A stretch of 64,000 nt of DNA from RUG11237 sp050874665 (GTDB taxonomy: Bacteria; Bacillota; Clostridia; Lachnospirales; Lachnospiraceae): assembly GCA_050874665.1 (NCBI GenBank), contig JBNMLC010000001.1:372001-436000 (forward strand), read 5' to 3'. How positions within the stretch are numbered: the stretch's first letter is position 1; every line of letters starts with the position of its first letter. Positions 25,701 through 31,776 of this stretch are shown piece by piece. Made by a program: the position numbers and the translations under genes. Below the pieces are notes generated by a model that ran no database searches, was not told the origin of the DNA, and saw nothing but the letters and a program-made list of their open reading frames with translations.

Positions 25701-27262
25701 CTAGTAATGCACCAGTACTAAGCGGCACAGACACTCTGGAATATGTCTGGGACAGTGTAATAGTGGATAATAAAATCGAGGATTTGTATATTCCACAGGC
25801 AACATTAAAAGGCTGGCATCAGAGGTTTTCTGATAGTTTATGGTATACTATGGTAAAATATAATGCACCAGGTGTGCCTGTGAAATCTGGCACAAAGCTA
25901 GGATATGAAATCTTGGGGCTGCCAGGAAATAAAACAGTTTATGCACAATGGAAAGCCAATACATATACTGTAGAATTTGACGGAAATGGAATCATGTCTG
26001 GTGGAAGAGGAAATGTACAGGGGGTTATGGAACCACAGATATTAACATATGATAAGGAAGAAAGATTAAAGAAAAATACTTATAAAAAGCAGGATGAAAC
26101 CTATCAATATCATGACGAAGAAAAAATAAAAGAAAATTTGCATAATACAAAATATAATAAGCATGCTGTGGATAGTTTCAAATATTATTGGATTGGATGG
26201 AGCAGAAAACATATTATGGAGGGGGAGGAAACAGAGGAAGACAGGAACAAAATGATCTTGTATGCAGACGCCGAAAGAGAAACAATGTGGAATCTTACAG
26301 AGGAAGAGAAAGGAACGGTTGTCCTGTATGCATTTTGGGATGCAGTTCCTAATATCACGACAAGATCCGAAAATGCACATTTTGATCGTTATCAGGGAGC
26401 ATATCTGAAGGCTGCAGATATGAAGGAAATCGTAAAAGCTTATGATTTAGAAGAAGGAGAAGAACTAAAAGTCGCTGTTAAAAATATTAGTTATTATCTG
26501 AATGGTGATTTGGTGAAGTCGGTGGATTTTCCAAGAGATAATTATGTGTTGGATACAAGTTTACCAGAAGCGTTATGGGAAGATGGAAAGTATAAAAGCT
26601 ATAGCATTACTTTTGAAACAGTCGATAGCCATCAGGTAAAAAATTATATGCAAGAGCAGCCAAAAAAGGAAGCTGTTTATTTCGGAAAAATTTATTATAA
26701 CAATACGCCTGTGATAGAACCTTACAATAAAAATGGAATTTTTCAGGAAAGATATTTATATCTCCAGGAAATGAGCAAACTAGGAGAGGAAGAATTGAAA
26801 GCAGTGTTAGTAAGGCATGTAATAATGGAGGATAAAGAGGATTCATCATATGAACAAGATCAAAAAGATGATTTATATCTAGGACGTTGTTTAGAGAAAC
26901 CTAAAATAGAAATTGTGCAGTTACAGGAAATTTTTCAGACTGTGTTAAAGCCGGAAGAAAACTGGGATTTGCAGGAGAAAGAGAAAGGAAAAAAATTAAA
27001 TTATACGATACGATATACGGATATTTTTGGAAAAGAGAAAACAAAAGATAATGAATTACATATTATTGACAGTGAACATGACAGCTTTGGAGAAATGGAG
27101 AATCAGAAAAAAGTTGTGCGGTTTATCAGTAAAGAATATTTTGATACATTAGAAAGGGATTCACAGTGGTATCAAAAAGAAGAAAATAAAAAGCAATTAG
27201 AAGATATATTAAACAAAAAAGAAAAATTTGGAGAAGATTATGAAATACAAAAAATCAAGTAA
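22703..27262 (+). CDS. Large secreted adhesin-like protein with InlB B-repeats
   Basis: 1519 residues, the largest gene here. Export signal: RKAEFKKTVAAMLAALMVVQAM followed by ILPANTVRA. From about residue 275 to 1110 there are at least five InlB B-type/Listeria-Bacteroides repeats with the pattern GYTFDGW...G....T...A.W: PKRTGYTFDGWIV, KYKFDGWNQR, LPGYTFAGWNTKADGSG..., ATLKGWHQRF, and HAVDSFKYYWIGWS. The region before them (about 60-270) is unassigned. The last 400 residues are highly charged with no repeats, and there is no LPXTG, GW module or membrane anchor, so attachment to the wall is unexplained. AGAAAGGAG precedes the start. Probably a surface adhesin; the ligand is unknown. Confidence 0.8.
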   Translation: MRKAEFKKTVAAMLAALMVVQAMDYILPANTVRAIQHTREMIIQDEEKQKLEEKVTEMTSSAPKELEGDMIEPEVNAYSQGEGHFTVTLNGSGNTVSYRIYLYNVKNEEPAVGDTVSITKIGSKDIPSANEPQWKVVRLDNNGSAAKDYFDLSFEELILRRDGPTSHSQGWSGIQLKVRFNMDKHVFQISQTAENIENGRLCLIVSSDPEIQQQMIEENNLEAKDSCTDIMNKLKVHDGATGITGYLQCNSYNCGLADYNEDGNYSFGELTINFKKGKESLKINPNHGIYTGKNGETITGTSAKELTTKTCGETTAINTPKRTGYTFDGWIVTNGTGGNGSYNSSTKKYTHCTKEGTGATTLKATWKKVGATNTPAPTLAPEFNQTVEYYTWSETEQKWQQLGGKEVYSVKKGDMFDCRSLAEKNQPGGYYISDIIVQSAETTKWNSIERSYVVNTATIVHINYRPNCSTLQVDPNGGVWNGNNKVQGFTQAYGTSLQIPKPIRDKYKFDGWNQRIGNGSMSDDNTTYKFGPNAEVVDYITAKWKAIEFKIKYERNEPSGIGKLSMQSQERLNIESQGTMYDVGPYANARFLGWCLAVGNWNENIGELTSVRWLKADGTFDGVEIQKGEKRFDTDAYTGKIFPNLASVQELVPYVNNDGEVLTLVGMWSIDVDYDAKDGINTAALSAGQHGIAPDKTFALINEAPSLLGNEFVEWIDPVQQAINKVGKSYAETGKTMYMQAMESSIKINVSDSKTYDKGQTINKGFENDKILYATYQYYIQYQKADGTIIEKDNVAKKKEFARDYGTATTISDVTYPTNGNTQGHHYTSEKLWHVTADSGERYKYADASNYPGKNYSNSYKQGATALVNRSVILKAVEEANTYIIKYNANNDAASTKKLQNWSKMREQKITYGENITIKDIAGSELPGYTFAGWNTKADGSGVNFSNKEGNTVKEFLSKAGKSVDEDGAVIHLYAQWRAKSYTITFDVNRPSPENNTHASSNAPVLSGTDTLEYVWDSVIVDNKIEDLYIPQATLKGWHQRFSDSLWYTMVKYNAPGVPVKSGTKLGYEILGLPGNKTVYAQWKANTYTVEFDGNGIMSGGRGNVQGVMEPQILTYDKEERLKKNTYKKQDETYQYHDEEKIKENLHNTKYNKHAVDSFKYYWIGWSRKHIMEGEETEEDRNKMILYADAERETMWNLTEEEKGTVVLYAFWDAVPNITTRSENAHFDRYQGAYLKAADMKEIVKAYDLEEGEELKVAVKNISYYLNGDLVKSVDFPRDNYVLDTSLPEALWEDGKYKSYSITFETVDSHQVKNYMQEQPKKEAVYFGKIYYNNTPVIEPYNKNGIFQERYLYLQEMSKLGEEELKAVLVRHVIMEDKEDSSYEQDQKDDLYLGRCLEKPKIEIVQLQEIFQTVLKPEENWDLQEKEKGKKLNYTIRYTDIFGKEKTKDNELHIIDSEHDSFGEMENQKKVVRFISKEYFDTLERDSQWYQKEENKKQLEDILNKKEKFGEDYEIQKIK

Positions 27263-27276
27263 ATGATTGTGACACG

Positions 27277-27340
27277 AAAAAGCGCCATTTTATGCTGAGG
27301 TAGGCTGAACAGGCTAAATCGGACATAAGATGGTGCTTTT
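27277..27340 (+). terminator. Long imperfect stem-loop after the adhesin gene
   Basis: 17-base arms AAAAGCGCCATTTTATG and CATAAGATGGTGCTTTT pair with only two G-U positions around a 29-base loop. The 3' arm ends in TTTT and the 5' arm in AAAA, so it can terminate in both directions. Confidence 0.6.
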
Positions 27341-27420
27341 CATATTTTATGTAGTATGATAAAAACTTATGAATACGAGCAGTTATTATGTAGATGCACC
27401 ACTTTTTGGCACAAAAACTA

Positions 27421-27481
27421 TTGACATGTGTGCGAAATATGATATTATATAACATATAGTATATATTATATGACATATAAT
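27421..27481 (+). promoter_or_regulatory. padR promoter with two tandem dyad operators
   Basis: The -35 TTGACA (27421-27426) and -10 TATTAT (27443-27448) are 16 bases apart. Two related 17-base dyads follow: ATTATATAACATATAGT (27444-27460), which covers the -10, and the perfect palindrome ATTATATGACATATAAT (27465-27481). They are 21 bases apart start to start, about two helical turns. This fits autorepression by the PadR protein encoded 39 bases downstream. Confidence 0.75.
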
Positions 27482-27519
27482 ATTATAAAATGTAATTGTA
27501 TTTTAGAAAGGAGCAGGAT

Positions 27520-27846
27520 ATGGTATTTAATACGGGTTCTACACTTTTAGATGCCATTGTGCTTTCCGTTGTTTCAAGAACACAGAAAGGAGCCTATGGG
27601 TATAATATTACTCAGGAGGTCAGGGCAGTGCTTGAAATATCAGAATCAACATTATACCCTGTGTTGCGCAGACTCCAAAAAGACGACTGCTTAGAGGTAT
27701 ATGATGAACAGCATGGTGGAAGAAACAGGAGATATTATAAACTTACAGAGAAGGGGAGAATCATGCTTGAAGAATACAAAAAAGAATGGATTCGCTATTC
27801 AGGGAAAATAACCATGATGTTTGAAGGAGGATTAAAAGATGACTAA
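27520..27846 (+). CDS. PadR family transcriptional regulator
   Basis: 108 residues, the usual size of a short PadR (PadR-s2). The winged helix reads LDAIVLSVVSRTQKGAYGYNITQEV then ISESTLYPVLRRLQKDDCLEVYDEQHGGRNRRYYKLTEKG, a textbook PadR signature, with a short C-terminal dimer helix. ATG 27520 follows AAAGGAG at normal spacing; an upstream in-frame TTG at 27496 lies before that site and is unlikely. It overlaps the DUF1700 gene by 8 bases. PadR plus DUF1700 plus DUF4097 is a recurrent Firmicute cassette for envelope stress. It very likely represses its own operon through the tandem palindromes upstream. Confidence 0.92.
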   Translation: MVFNTGSTLLDAIVLSVVSRTQKGAYGYNITQEVRAVLEISESTLYPVLRRLQKDDCLEVYDEQHGGRNRRYYKLTEKGRIMLEEYKKEWIRYSGKITMMFEGGLKDD

Positions 27847-28495
27847 GCAGGAGTTTTTGGAAGAATTAAAAAATCTTTTAAAAGATATTCCAAAGACGGA
27901 GCGTGATAGTGCAGTACAGTACTATGAAGAATATTTTGAAGAGGCAGGGATTGGCGATTACGAAAGAATACCGGAGGATATGGAAACACCGGAGGTAATT
28001 GCAAAAAATATACGTGCCAGCCTGGAAAATGAAGCTTCGGTAGAGGAAGAGTATTTTAGAAAAACAGAAAACAATATGCAGACGGTGCAGTCTAAAAGTA
28101 AAATGGATAACTCAAAGATTATTTTATTAATTATTCTTGCAGTATTTTCATTTCCGTTGTGGGGGAGTGTACTGCTAAGCCTGTTTGGTGTATTAGTGGG
28201 AATCGTAGCTGCAATATTAGGAATCGTAATTGCCATTGTGGCGGTTATGGTAAGCTTCTTGGTTGCGGGAATCGCAATCGCTGTGGTGGGAGCAGTAAAA
28301 ATTGTGATATCACCTGTTGCCGGAGTTACAGCTATGGGTGTTGGAATGCTTATGTTTGGGTTGGGACTTTTGCTGTTGCTTCTCGTAATTTGGAGTTTTG
28401 CAGTAATGCTTCCTGCTCTTTTTAGAGAAATTAAGAAACTGATTCAACGTATTTGCGGCAGAAGGGAGAAGGGCGTTAATGAAAAAATGTTATAA
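27839..28495 (+). CDS. DUF1700 family membrane protein
   Basis: 218 residues. The soluble N-terminal 75 residues match DUF1700 (KQEFLEELKNLLKDIPKTERDSAVQYYEEYFEEAG). Residues about 90-200 are strongly hydrophobic with four spans rich in Gly, Ala, Val and Ile (LIILAVFSFPLWGSVLLSLF, VGIVAAILGIVIAIVAVMVS, and two more), and then a basic tail. DUF1700 proteins are found with PadR regulators and DUF4097 in stress cassettes; the molecular role is unknown. Start and end overlap both neighbours, so all three are co-translated. Confidence 0.85.
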   Translation: MTKQEFLEELKNLLKDIPKTERDSAVQYYEEYFEEAGIGDYERIPEDMETPEVIAKNIRASLENEASVEEEYFRKTENNMQTVQSKSKMDNSKIILLIILAVFSFPLWGSVLLSLFGVLVGIVAAILGIVIAIVAVMVSFLVAGIAIAVVGAVKIVISPVAGVTAMGVGMLMFGLGLLLLLLVIWSFAVMLPALFREIKKLIQRICGRREKGVNEKML

Positions 28496-29378
28496 AGTTA
28501 TTTTATGTATTGCCCTCATTTGCATTGTGCTTGGCTTTGGAATGCTTACCGTTGGGGCAGCACAGGGAGGAATACAGTTATTTTTAAAGATGTGTACTAA
28601 TAATGAATTTGCTTTTTCTACAGAAAATTTTGATTACTGGAATGAGAAAGATTATAAAAAGAATGAATATACATTTTCAAGCGATGAGATAAAGAAACTC
28701 GATTTAGATATTGGTGCCAGTATAATGGAAATCAAATGTGAAGACGTGGAAGACTATCAGGTGGAGATACAGAATAATGTCAAATATGGTTCTACCAAAT
28801 GTTATGTTGAGGACAGTGCTTTGTGTATAGACAGCGATTTTAATTACTGGGGAGTAAATTTTGGAAAGCAAAAAGCCAACAAAATTACTTTAGTGATTCC
28901 CCAAAAGGCAAAGTTAGAAGAAATAGGATTTTCTTTAGGGGCAGGCTCCTGCACAGGGGATTTACTTCAAGCAGATGCAGTGGATATAGAAATCGGTGCC
29001 GGAAATCTGCAAATGAGGCAATTAAAGGCAAACGAAAATATGAAGCTTTCTGTGGGTGCCGGAAATGCGGAATTTGACAAATTAGAAACAGAAAGCTTAA
29101 ACGTAGTATGCGAAACGGGAAGATGCTATGCGAAAAAAGCAGTTACAACATCAGATACAGATTTGCAATGTGATGTTGGATATATATACATGAAACTGCA
29201 AGGAGCACAAGACAGTTATAATTACGATTTGGAATGTTCTGTGGGAAGTATTAAAATAGCAGAACAGACACATAGTGGATTGGATTATAGCAAAGAAACA
29301 GATTATGGTGCAGACAAGCAACTTGCAGTAGAGTGCAATGTGGGATCTGTAGAAATTGAATTTGACGAAGAAATATAG
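28479..29378 (+). CDS. DUF4097 (adhesin-like beta-helix) family exported protein
   Basis: 299 residues. An N-terminal membrane anchor or signal (VILCIALICIVLGFGMLTVGAAQGG) precedes a repetitive beta-solenoid: KKLDLDIGASIMEIKCED, LEEIGFSLGAGSCTGDLLQA, VDIEIGAGNLQMRQLKA, MKLSVGAGNAEFDKLE, LQCDVGYIYMKLQG, and VECNVGSVEIEFDEE. The IGAG...L pattern repeated about every 20 residues is the DUF4097 signature. Its end lies 11 bases before a PspC gene, giving a PadR-DUF1700-DUF4097-PspC module. Such proteins are envelope-associated; the function is not known. Confidence 0.85.
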   Translation: MKKCYKVILCIALICIVLGFGMLTVGAAQGGIQLFLKMCTNNEFAFSTENFDYWNEKDYKKNEYTFSSDEIKKLDLDIGASIMEIKCEDVEDYQVEIQNNVKYGSTKCYVEDSALCIDSDFNYWGVNFGKQKANKITLVIPQKAKLEEIGFSLGAGSCTGDLLQADAVDIEIGAGNLQMRQLKANENMKLSVGAGNAEFDKLETESLNVVCETGRCYAKKAVTTSDTDLQCDVGYIYMKLQGAQDSYNYDLECSVGSIKIAEQTHSGLDYSKETDYGADKQLAVECNVGSVEIEFDEEI

Positions 29379-29389
29379 GAGGAAATAAA

Positions 29390-29578
29390 ATGGGTGAAAA
29401 AAGATTATATCGTTCTAATAGTAATAAGGTATTGTTTGGCATTTGTGGAGGAATTGGTGAGTATCTGAATGTGGATCCGGTAGCGATAAGATTATTGTGG
29501 GTGATTTTCTGCTGTATGGGTGGAAGCGGTGTACTGGCATACATTATAGCTGCAATTATTATTCCATATCAACAGTAG
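29390..29578 (+). CDS. PspC domain protein
   Basis: 62 residues, a stand-alone PspC domain: KRLYRSNSNKVLFGICGGIGEYLNVDPVAIRLLWVIFCCMGGSGVLAYIIAAIIIP. The Arg-rich start, GICGGIGEYL...DP...RL and one or two membrane segments are diagnostic. PspC proteins are phage-shock or envelope-stress sensors in the membrane. AGGAGGAAAT precedes the start. Last gene of the PadR module; no terminator hairpin is evident after it. Confidence 0.92.
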   Translation: MGEKRLYRSNSNKVLFGICGGIGEYLNVDPVAIRLLWVIFCCMGGSGVLAYIIAAIIIPYQQ

Positions 29579-29634
29579 AGAAAAGCTCATTATAATATTA
29601 TTTATAGATAGGAAAGAGAATAGAAAAAGAAAAC

Positions 29635-29671
29635 AGGGTCATACTCTTAAATAAGAAAGGGGTATGACCTT
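29635..29671 (+). promoter_or_regulatory. Hairpin enclosing the ribosome-binding site of the spore-protein gene
   Basis: AGGGTCATAC (29635-29644) pairs with GTATGACCTT (29662-29671). The AAGAAAGGGG Shine-Dalgarno (29653-29662) lies in the loop and the edge of the 3' arm, and the ATG is at 29675. The structure could limit translation. GAATA (29618-29622) and CATACTC (from 29640), 17 bases apart, loosely resemble a forespore sigma-G promoter. Confidence 0.5.
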
Positions 29672-29674
29672 ATT

Positions 29675-29869
29675 ATGTCTAAGAAGAAAAATGAAAAAAT
29701 TAAATTAAGCGAACTAACACCAGAGGAACAGTTAAAATATGAAATAGCAGAGGAGCTAGGTTTGCTTCCTAAAGTATTAGAAGAAGGCTGGAAAAGTTTA
29801 TCTTCCAAAGAAACAGGAAAAATTGGAGGAATGGTGAATCAGAGAAAGAAAAAACTCACTTGCAAATAA
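29675..29869 (+). CDS. Small acid-soluble spore protein, alpha/beta-type
   Basis: 64 residues. LKYEIAEELGLLPKVLEEGWKSLSSKETGKIGGMV is the alpha/beta SASP signature: EIAEELGL with the GPR protease cleavage region, a GW-x2-L, and KETG.IGG. These DNA-binding proteins coat the chromosome in dormant spores and are degraded at germination. The N-terminal tail is Lys-rich. The second half is shorter and more basic than in the main SASPs, so it may be a minor form. Expression in the forespore is expected from the family, and a hairpin covers the Shine-Dalgarno. Confidence 0.85.
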   Translation: MSKKKNEKIKLSELTPEEQLKYEIAEELGLLPKVLEEGWKSLSSKETGKIGGMVNQRKKKLTCK

Positions 29870-29888
29870 GAGGAAACGTTGCTATACT
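29860..29888 (+). promoter_or_regulatory. Promoter of the sufC-sufB pair
   Basis: TTGCAA (29860-29865), 17-base spacer, TATACT (29883-29888). It overlaps the end of the spore-protein gene and gives a short leader before the SufC-like start at 29917. Confidence 0.75.
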
Positions 29889-29916
29889 TTACTAAAAACA
29901 CATGTGGAGGCAGGAT

Positions 29917-30642
29917 ATGTTAGAATTACAAGATATATGCTTGACGGTTTCAGACGAACAGGAAGGAACCAAAGAGATTTTAAAGAACATTAACTTAAAA
30001 ATAGAAGATCGTTTTGTTGCCATCACAGGACCAAACGGAGGAGGAAAATCTACTCTTGCAAAAGTAATTGCAGGGATTCGTAAGCCTACAAGTGGAACCA
30101 TCCTTTTAGATGGTGTGGATATTACAAATATGAGTATTACCGACAGAGCAAAACAGGGAATTAGTTTTGCTTTTCAACAGCCGGTAAGATTTAAAGGGGT
30201 TACGGTTAAGGATTTGATTCGTCTGGCAGCAGGTGAGAATCTGACTACAGCACAAGCTTGTGCGTATTTATCTGAAGTGGGACTATGTGCCAGAGATTAT
30301 ATTGAGAGAGAAGTAAATGCAAGTCTTTCAGGCGGCGAATTGAAGAGAATAGAGATTGCAATGATTATTGCCCGGGGAACCAAGCTTTCTATTTTTGATG
30401 AACCGGAGGCAGGGATTGATTTATGGAGTTTTAATAATTTAATTCGTGTATTTGAAAAGATGCATGAAGATATTAATGGATCTATTTTGATTATTTCTCA
30501 TCAGGAACGTATTTTAAATATTGCGGATAAAGTCATCGTGCTGGCAAATGGAGAAGTGACAAACATAGGAAGCAAGGATGAAATTTTACCAGAACTGCTA
30601 AATGGCGGTGGAGGCTGCAGATTCTATAAAGGAGAGTGCTAA
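29917..30642 (+). CDS. sufC: SufC-like Fe-S cluster assembly ATPase
   Basis: 241 residues, an ABC-type ATPase without membrane domain: Walker A GPNGGGKSTLAK, Q-loop FAFQQPVRFKGV, signature LSGGELKRIEIA, Walker B LSIFDEPEAGIDLW and the switch His in IISHQERIL. EPEAGIDLW with a single downstream SufB/D-like gene marks it as SufC, which drives conformational change of the SufB scaffold. ATG 29917 follows GGAGG by 6 bases; an ATG at 29902 lies before that site. No sufD, sufS or sufU follows, so this is the two-gene minimal form known from archaea and some Clostridia. Confidence 0.85.
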   Translation: MLELQDICLTVSDEQEGTKEILKNINLKIEDRFVAITGPNGGGKSTLAKVIAGIRKPTSGTILLDGVDITNMSITDRAKQGISFAFQQPVRFKGVTVKDLIRLAAGENLTTAQACAYLSEVGLCARDYIEREVNASLSGGELKRIEIAMIIARGTKLSIFDEPEAGIDLWSFNNLIRVFEKMHEDINGSILIISHQERILNIADKVIVLANGEVTNIGSKDEILPELLNGGGGCRFYKGEC

Positions 30643-30643
30643 T

Positions 30644-31561
30644 ATGGATGCAATACAAATGAATTTATTAGAGCAGGTTGCAGGGTTGCATGAAGTGCCA
30701 ACAGGAGCTTATAATATCAGAGCAAACGGAGAATCTGTGGGGAGAAATACGACGGCTAATATTGATATTGTGACAAAGAAGGACAAGCCGGGAATTGATA
30801 TTATCATAAAAGCTGGAACAAAGAATGAGAGTGTTCATATTCCGGTGCTTTTGAGTCAAAGTGGTTTAAAGGAAATGGTATACAATGATTTTATTATCGG
30901 TGAAGATTGCGATGTAACGATTATTGCCGGTTGTGGAATTCATAACAGTGGAGACGCTGATTCTGAGCATGATGGAATTCATAGCTTTTTTGTGGGGAAG
31001 AATTCTAAAGTAAAATATGTAGAAAAGCATTATGCTTCTGGAGATGGAAGGGGAAGCCGTGTGCTGAATCCTACAACAATCGTAGAGATTGAAGATGGTG
31101 GATACATGGAGATGGATACGGTTCAGATTAAAGGTGTAGATTCTACCAAAAGAGTGACAAAAGCAAGCTTAAAAAATGATGCAACTTTGATAATTAAAGA
31201 AAAAATTATGACACATGGAAATCAAACTGCAGAAACTAATTTTGAAGTGGAGTTAGATGGTGAAAACTCAGGTACGAATGTAATTTCACGTTCTGTAGCA
31301 AAAGATGAGTCACATCAGTTATTTTTGTCAAAAATTAATGGTAACAATAAATGCAGCGGTCACACAGAATGCGATGCAATTATTATGGATCACGCCAGTG
31401 TCAGTGCTATTCCTGAAATTACAGCGAATCATATTGATGCAAGCCTGATTCACGAAGCAGCTATTGGGAAAATTGCAGGGGAACAGATTATAAAGCTAAT
31501 GACGTTGGGACTGACAGAAGAAGAAGCAGAGGCACAAATTATCAATGGATTTTTAAAGTAA
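30644..31561 (+). CDS. SufB/SufD-like Fe-S assembly scaffold (minimal Suf system)
   Basis: 305 residues from ATG 30644 (AAAGGAGAG upstream), much shorter than a classical SufB (about 460). The C-terminal beta-helix core is present: MEMDTVQIKGVDSTKRVTKASL, NVISRSVAKDESHQLFLSKI, CSGHTECDAIIMDHASVSAIPEITANHIDASLIHEAAIGKI with the conserved Cys/His/Glu set, and GLTEEEAEAQIINGFLK. The HVD-EA-IG and TEEEAE..II.GFL patterns are those of SufB/D. The missing N-terminal part and the SufC neighbour define a minimal SufBC pair. It probably assembles or transfers clusters together with an Isc-type system encoded elsewhere; that is inference. Confidence 0.85.
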   Translation: MDAIQMNLLEQVAGLHEVPTGAYNIRANGESVGRNTTANIDIVTKKDKPGIDIIIKAGTKNESVHIPVLLSQSGLKEMVYNDFIIGEDCDVTIIAGCGIHNSGDADSEHDGIHSFFVGKNSKVKYVEKHYASGDGRGSRVLNPTTIVEIEDGGYMEMDTVQIKGVDSTKRVTKASLKNDATLIIKEKIMTHGNQTAETNFEVELDGENSGTNVISRSVAKDESHQLFLSKINGNNKCSGHTECDAIIMDHASVSAIPEITANHIDASLIHEAAIGKIAGEQIIKLMTLGLTEEEAEAQIINGFLK

Positions 31562-31585
31562 CAGTTTAGACTTAGCGGTTAACGG

Positions 31586-31670
31586 AACACACATAGCCGA
31601 TACATTTCTTCTGAAAAGGCAGGGGATTTACTAGCCTTTTTCAGAAGAAATGTATCGGCTATGTGCTGTT
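31586..31670 (+). repeat. Long near-perfect hairpin downstream of the SufB-like gene
   Basis: Arms of about 35 bases pair almost without error around the 13-base loop AGGGGATTTACTA. The outer part reads CACATAGCCGATACATTTCT. The 3' arm (31634-31670) has one extra A in its T-run and one further bulge near the base. The inner AAAAGGC/GCCTTTTT could act as a bidirectional terminator, but no T-run follows the full stem. No terminal duplication or transposase is seen. An incidental 16-codon frame at 31696-31746 follows. Confidence 0.8.
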
Positions 31671-31713
31671 TGCAGCCAAATATAGTAAGGAGAGCATGAG
31701 TGCATATAAGACC

Positions 31714-31742
31714 TTGCAAATGGAAAGAATCATTGATATACT
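31714..31742 (+). promoter_or_regulatory. Promoter of the glycogen debranching gene
   Basis: TTGCAA (31714-31719), 17-base spacer, TATACT (31737-31742), 34 bases before the GTG start. Confidence 0.75.
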
Positions 31743-31776
31743 TTAGTAAAAAAAATGGAAGGAAAGGTATAATAAA

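Noticed and set aside
31696..31746. 16-codon frame with an AAGGAGAG before it
   Set aside because: The promoter for the next gene lies inside it (31714-31742), so its mRNA would not normally be made; spacing is also only 3 bases.
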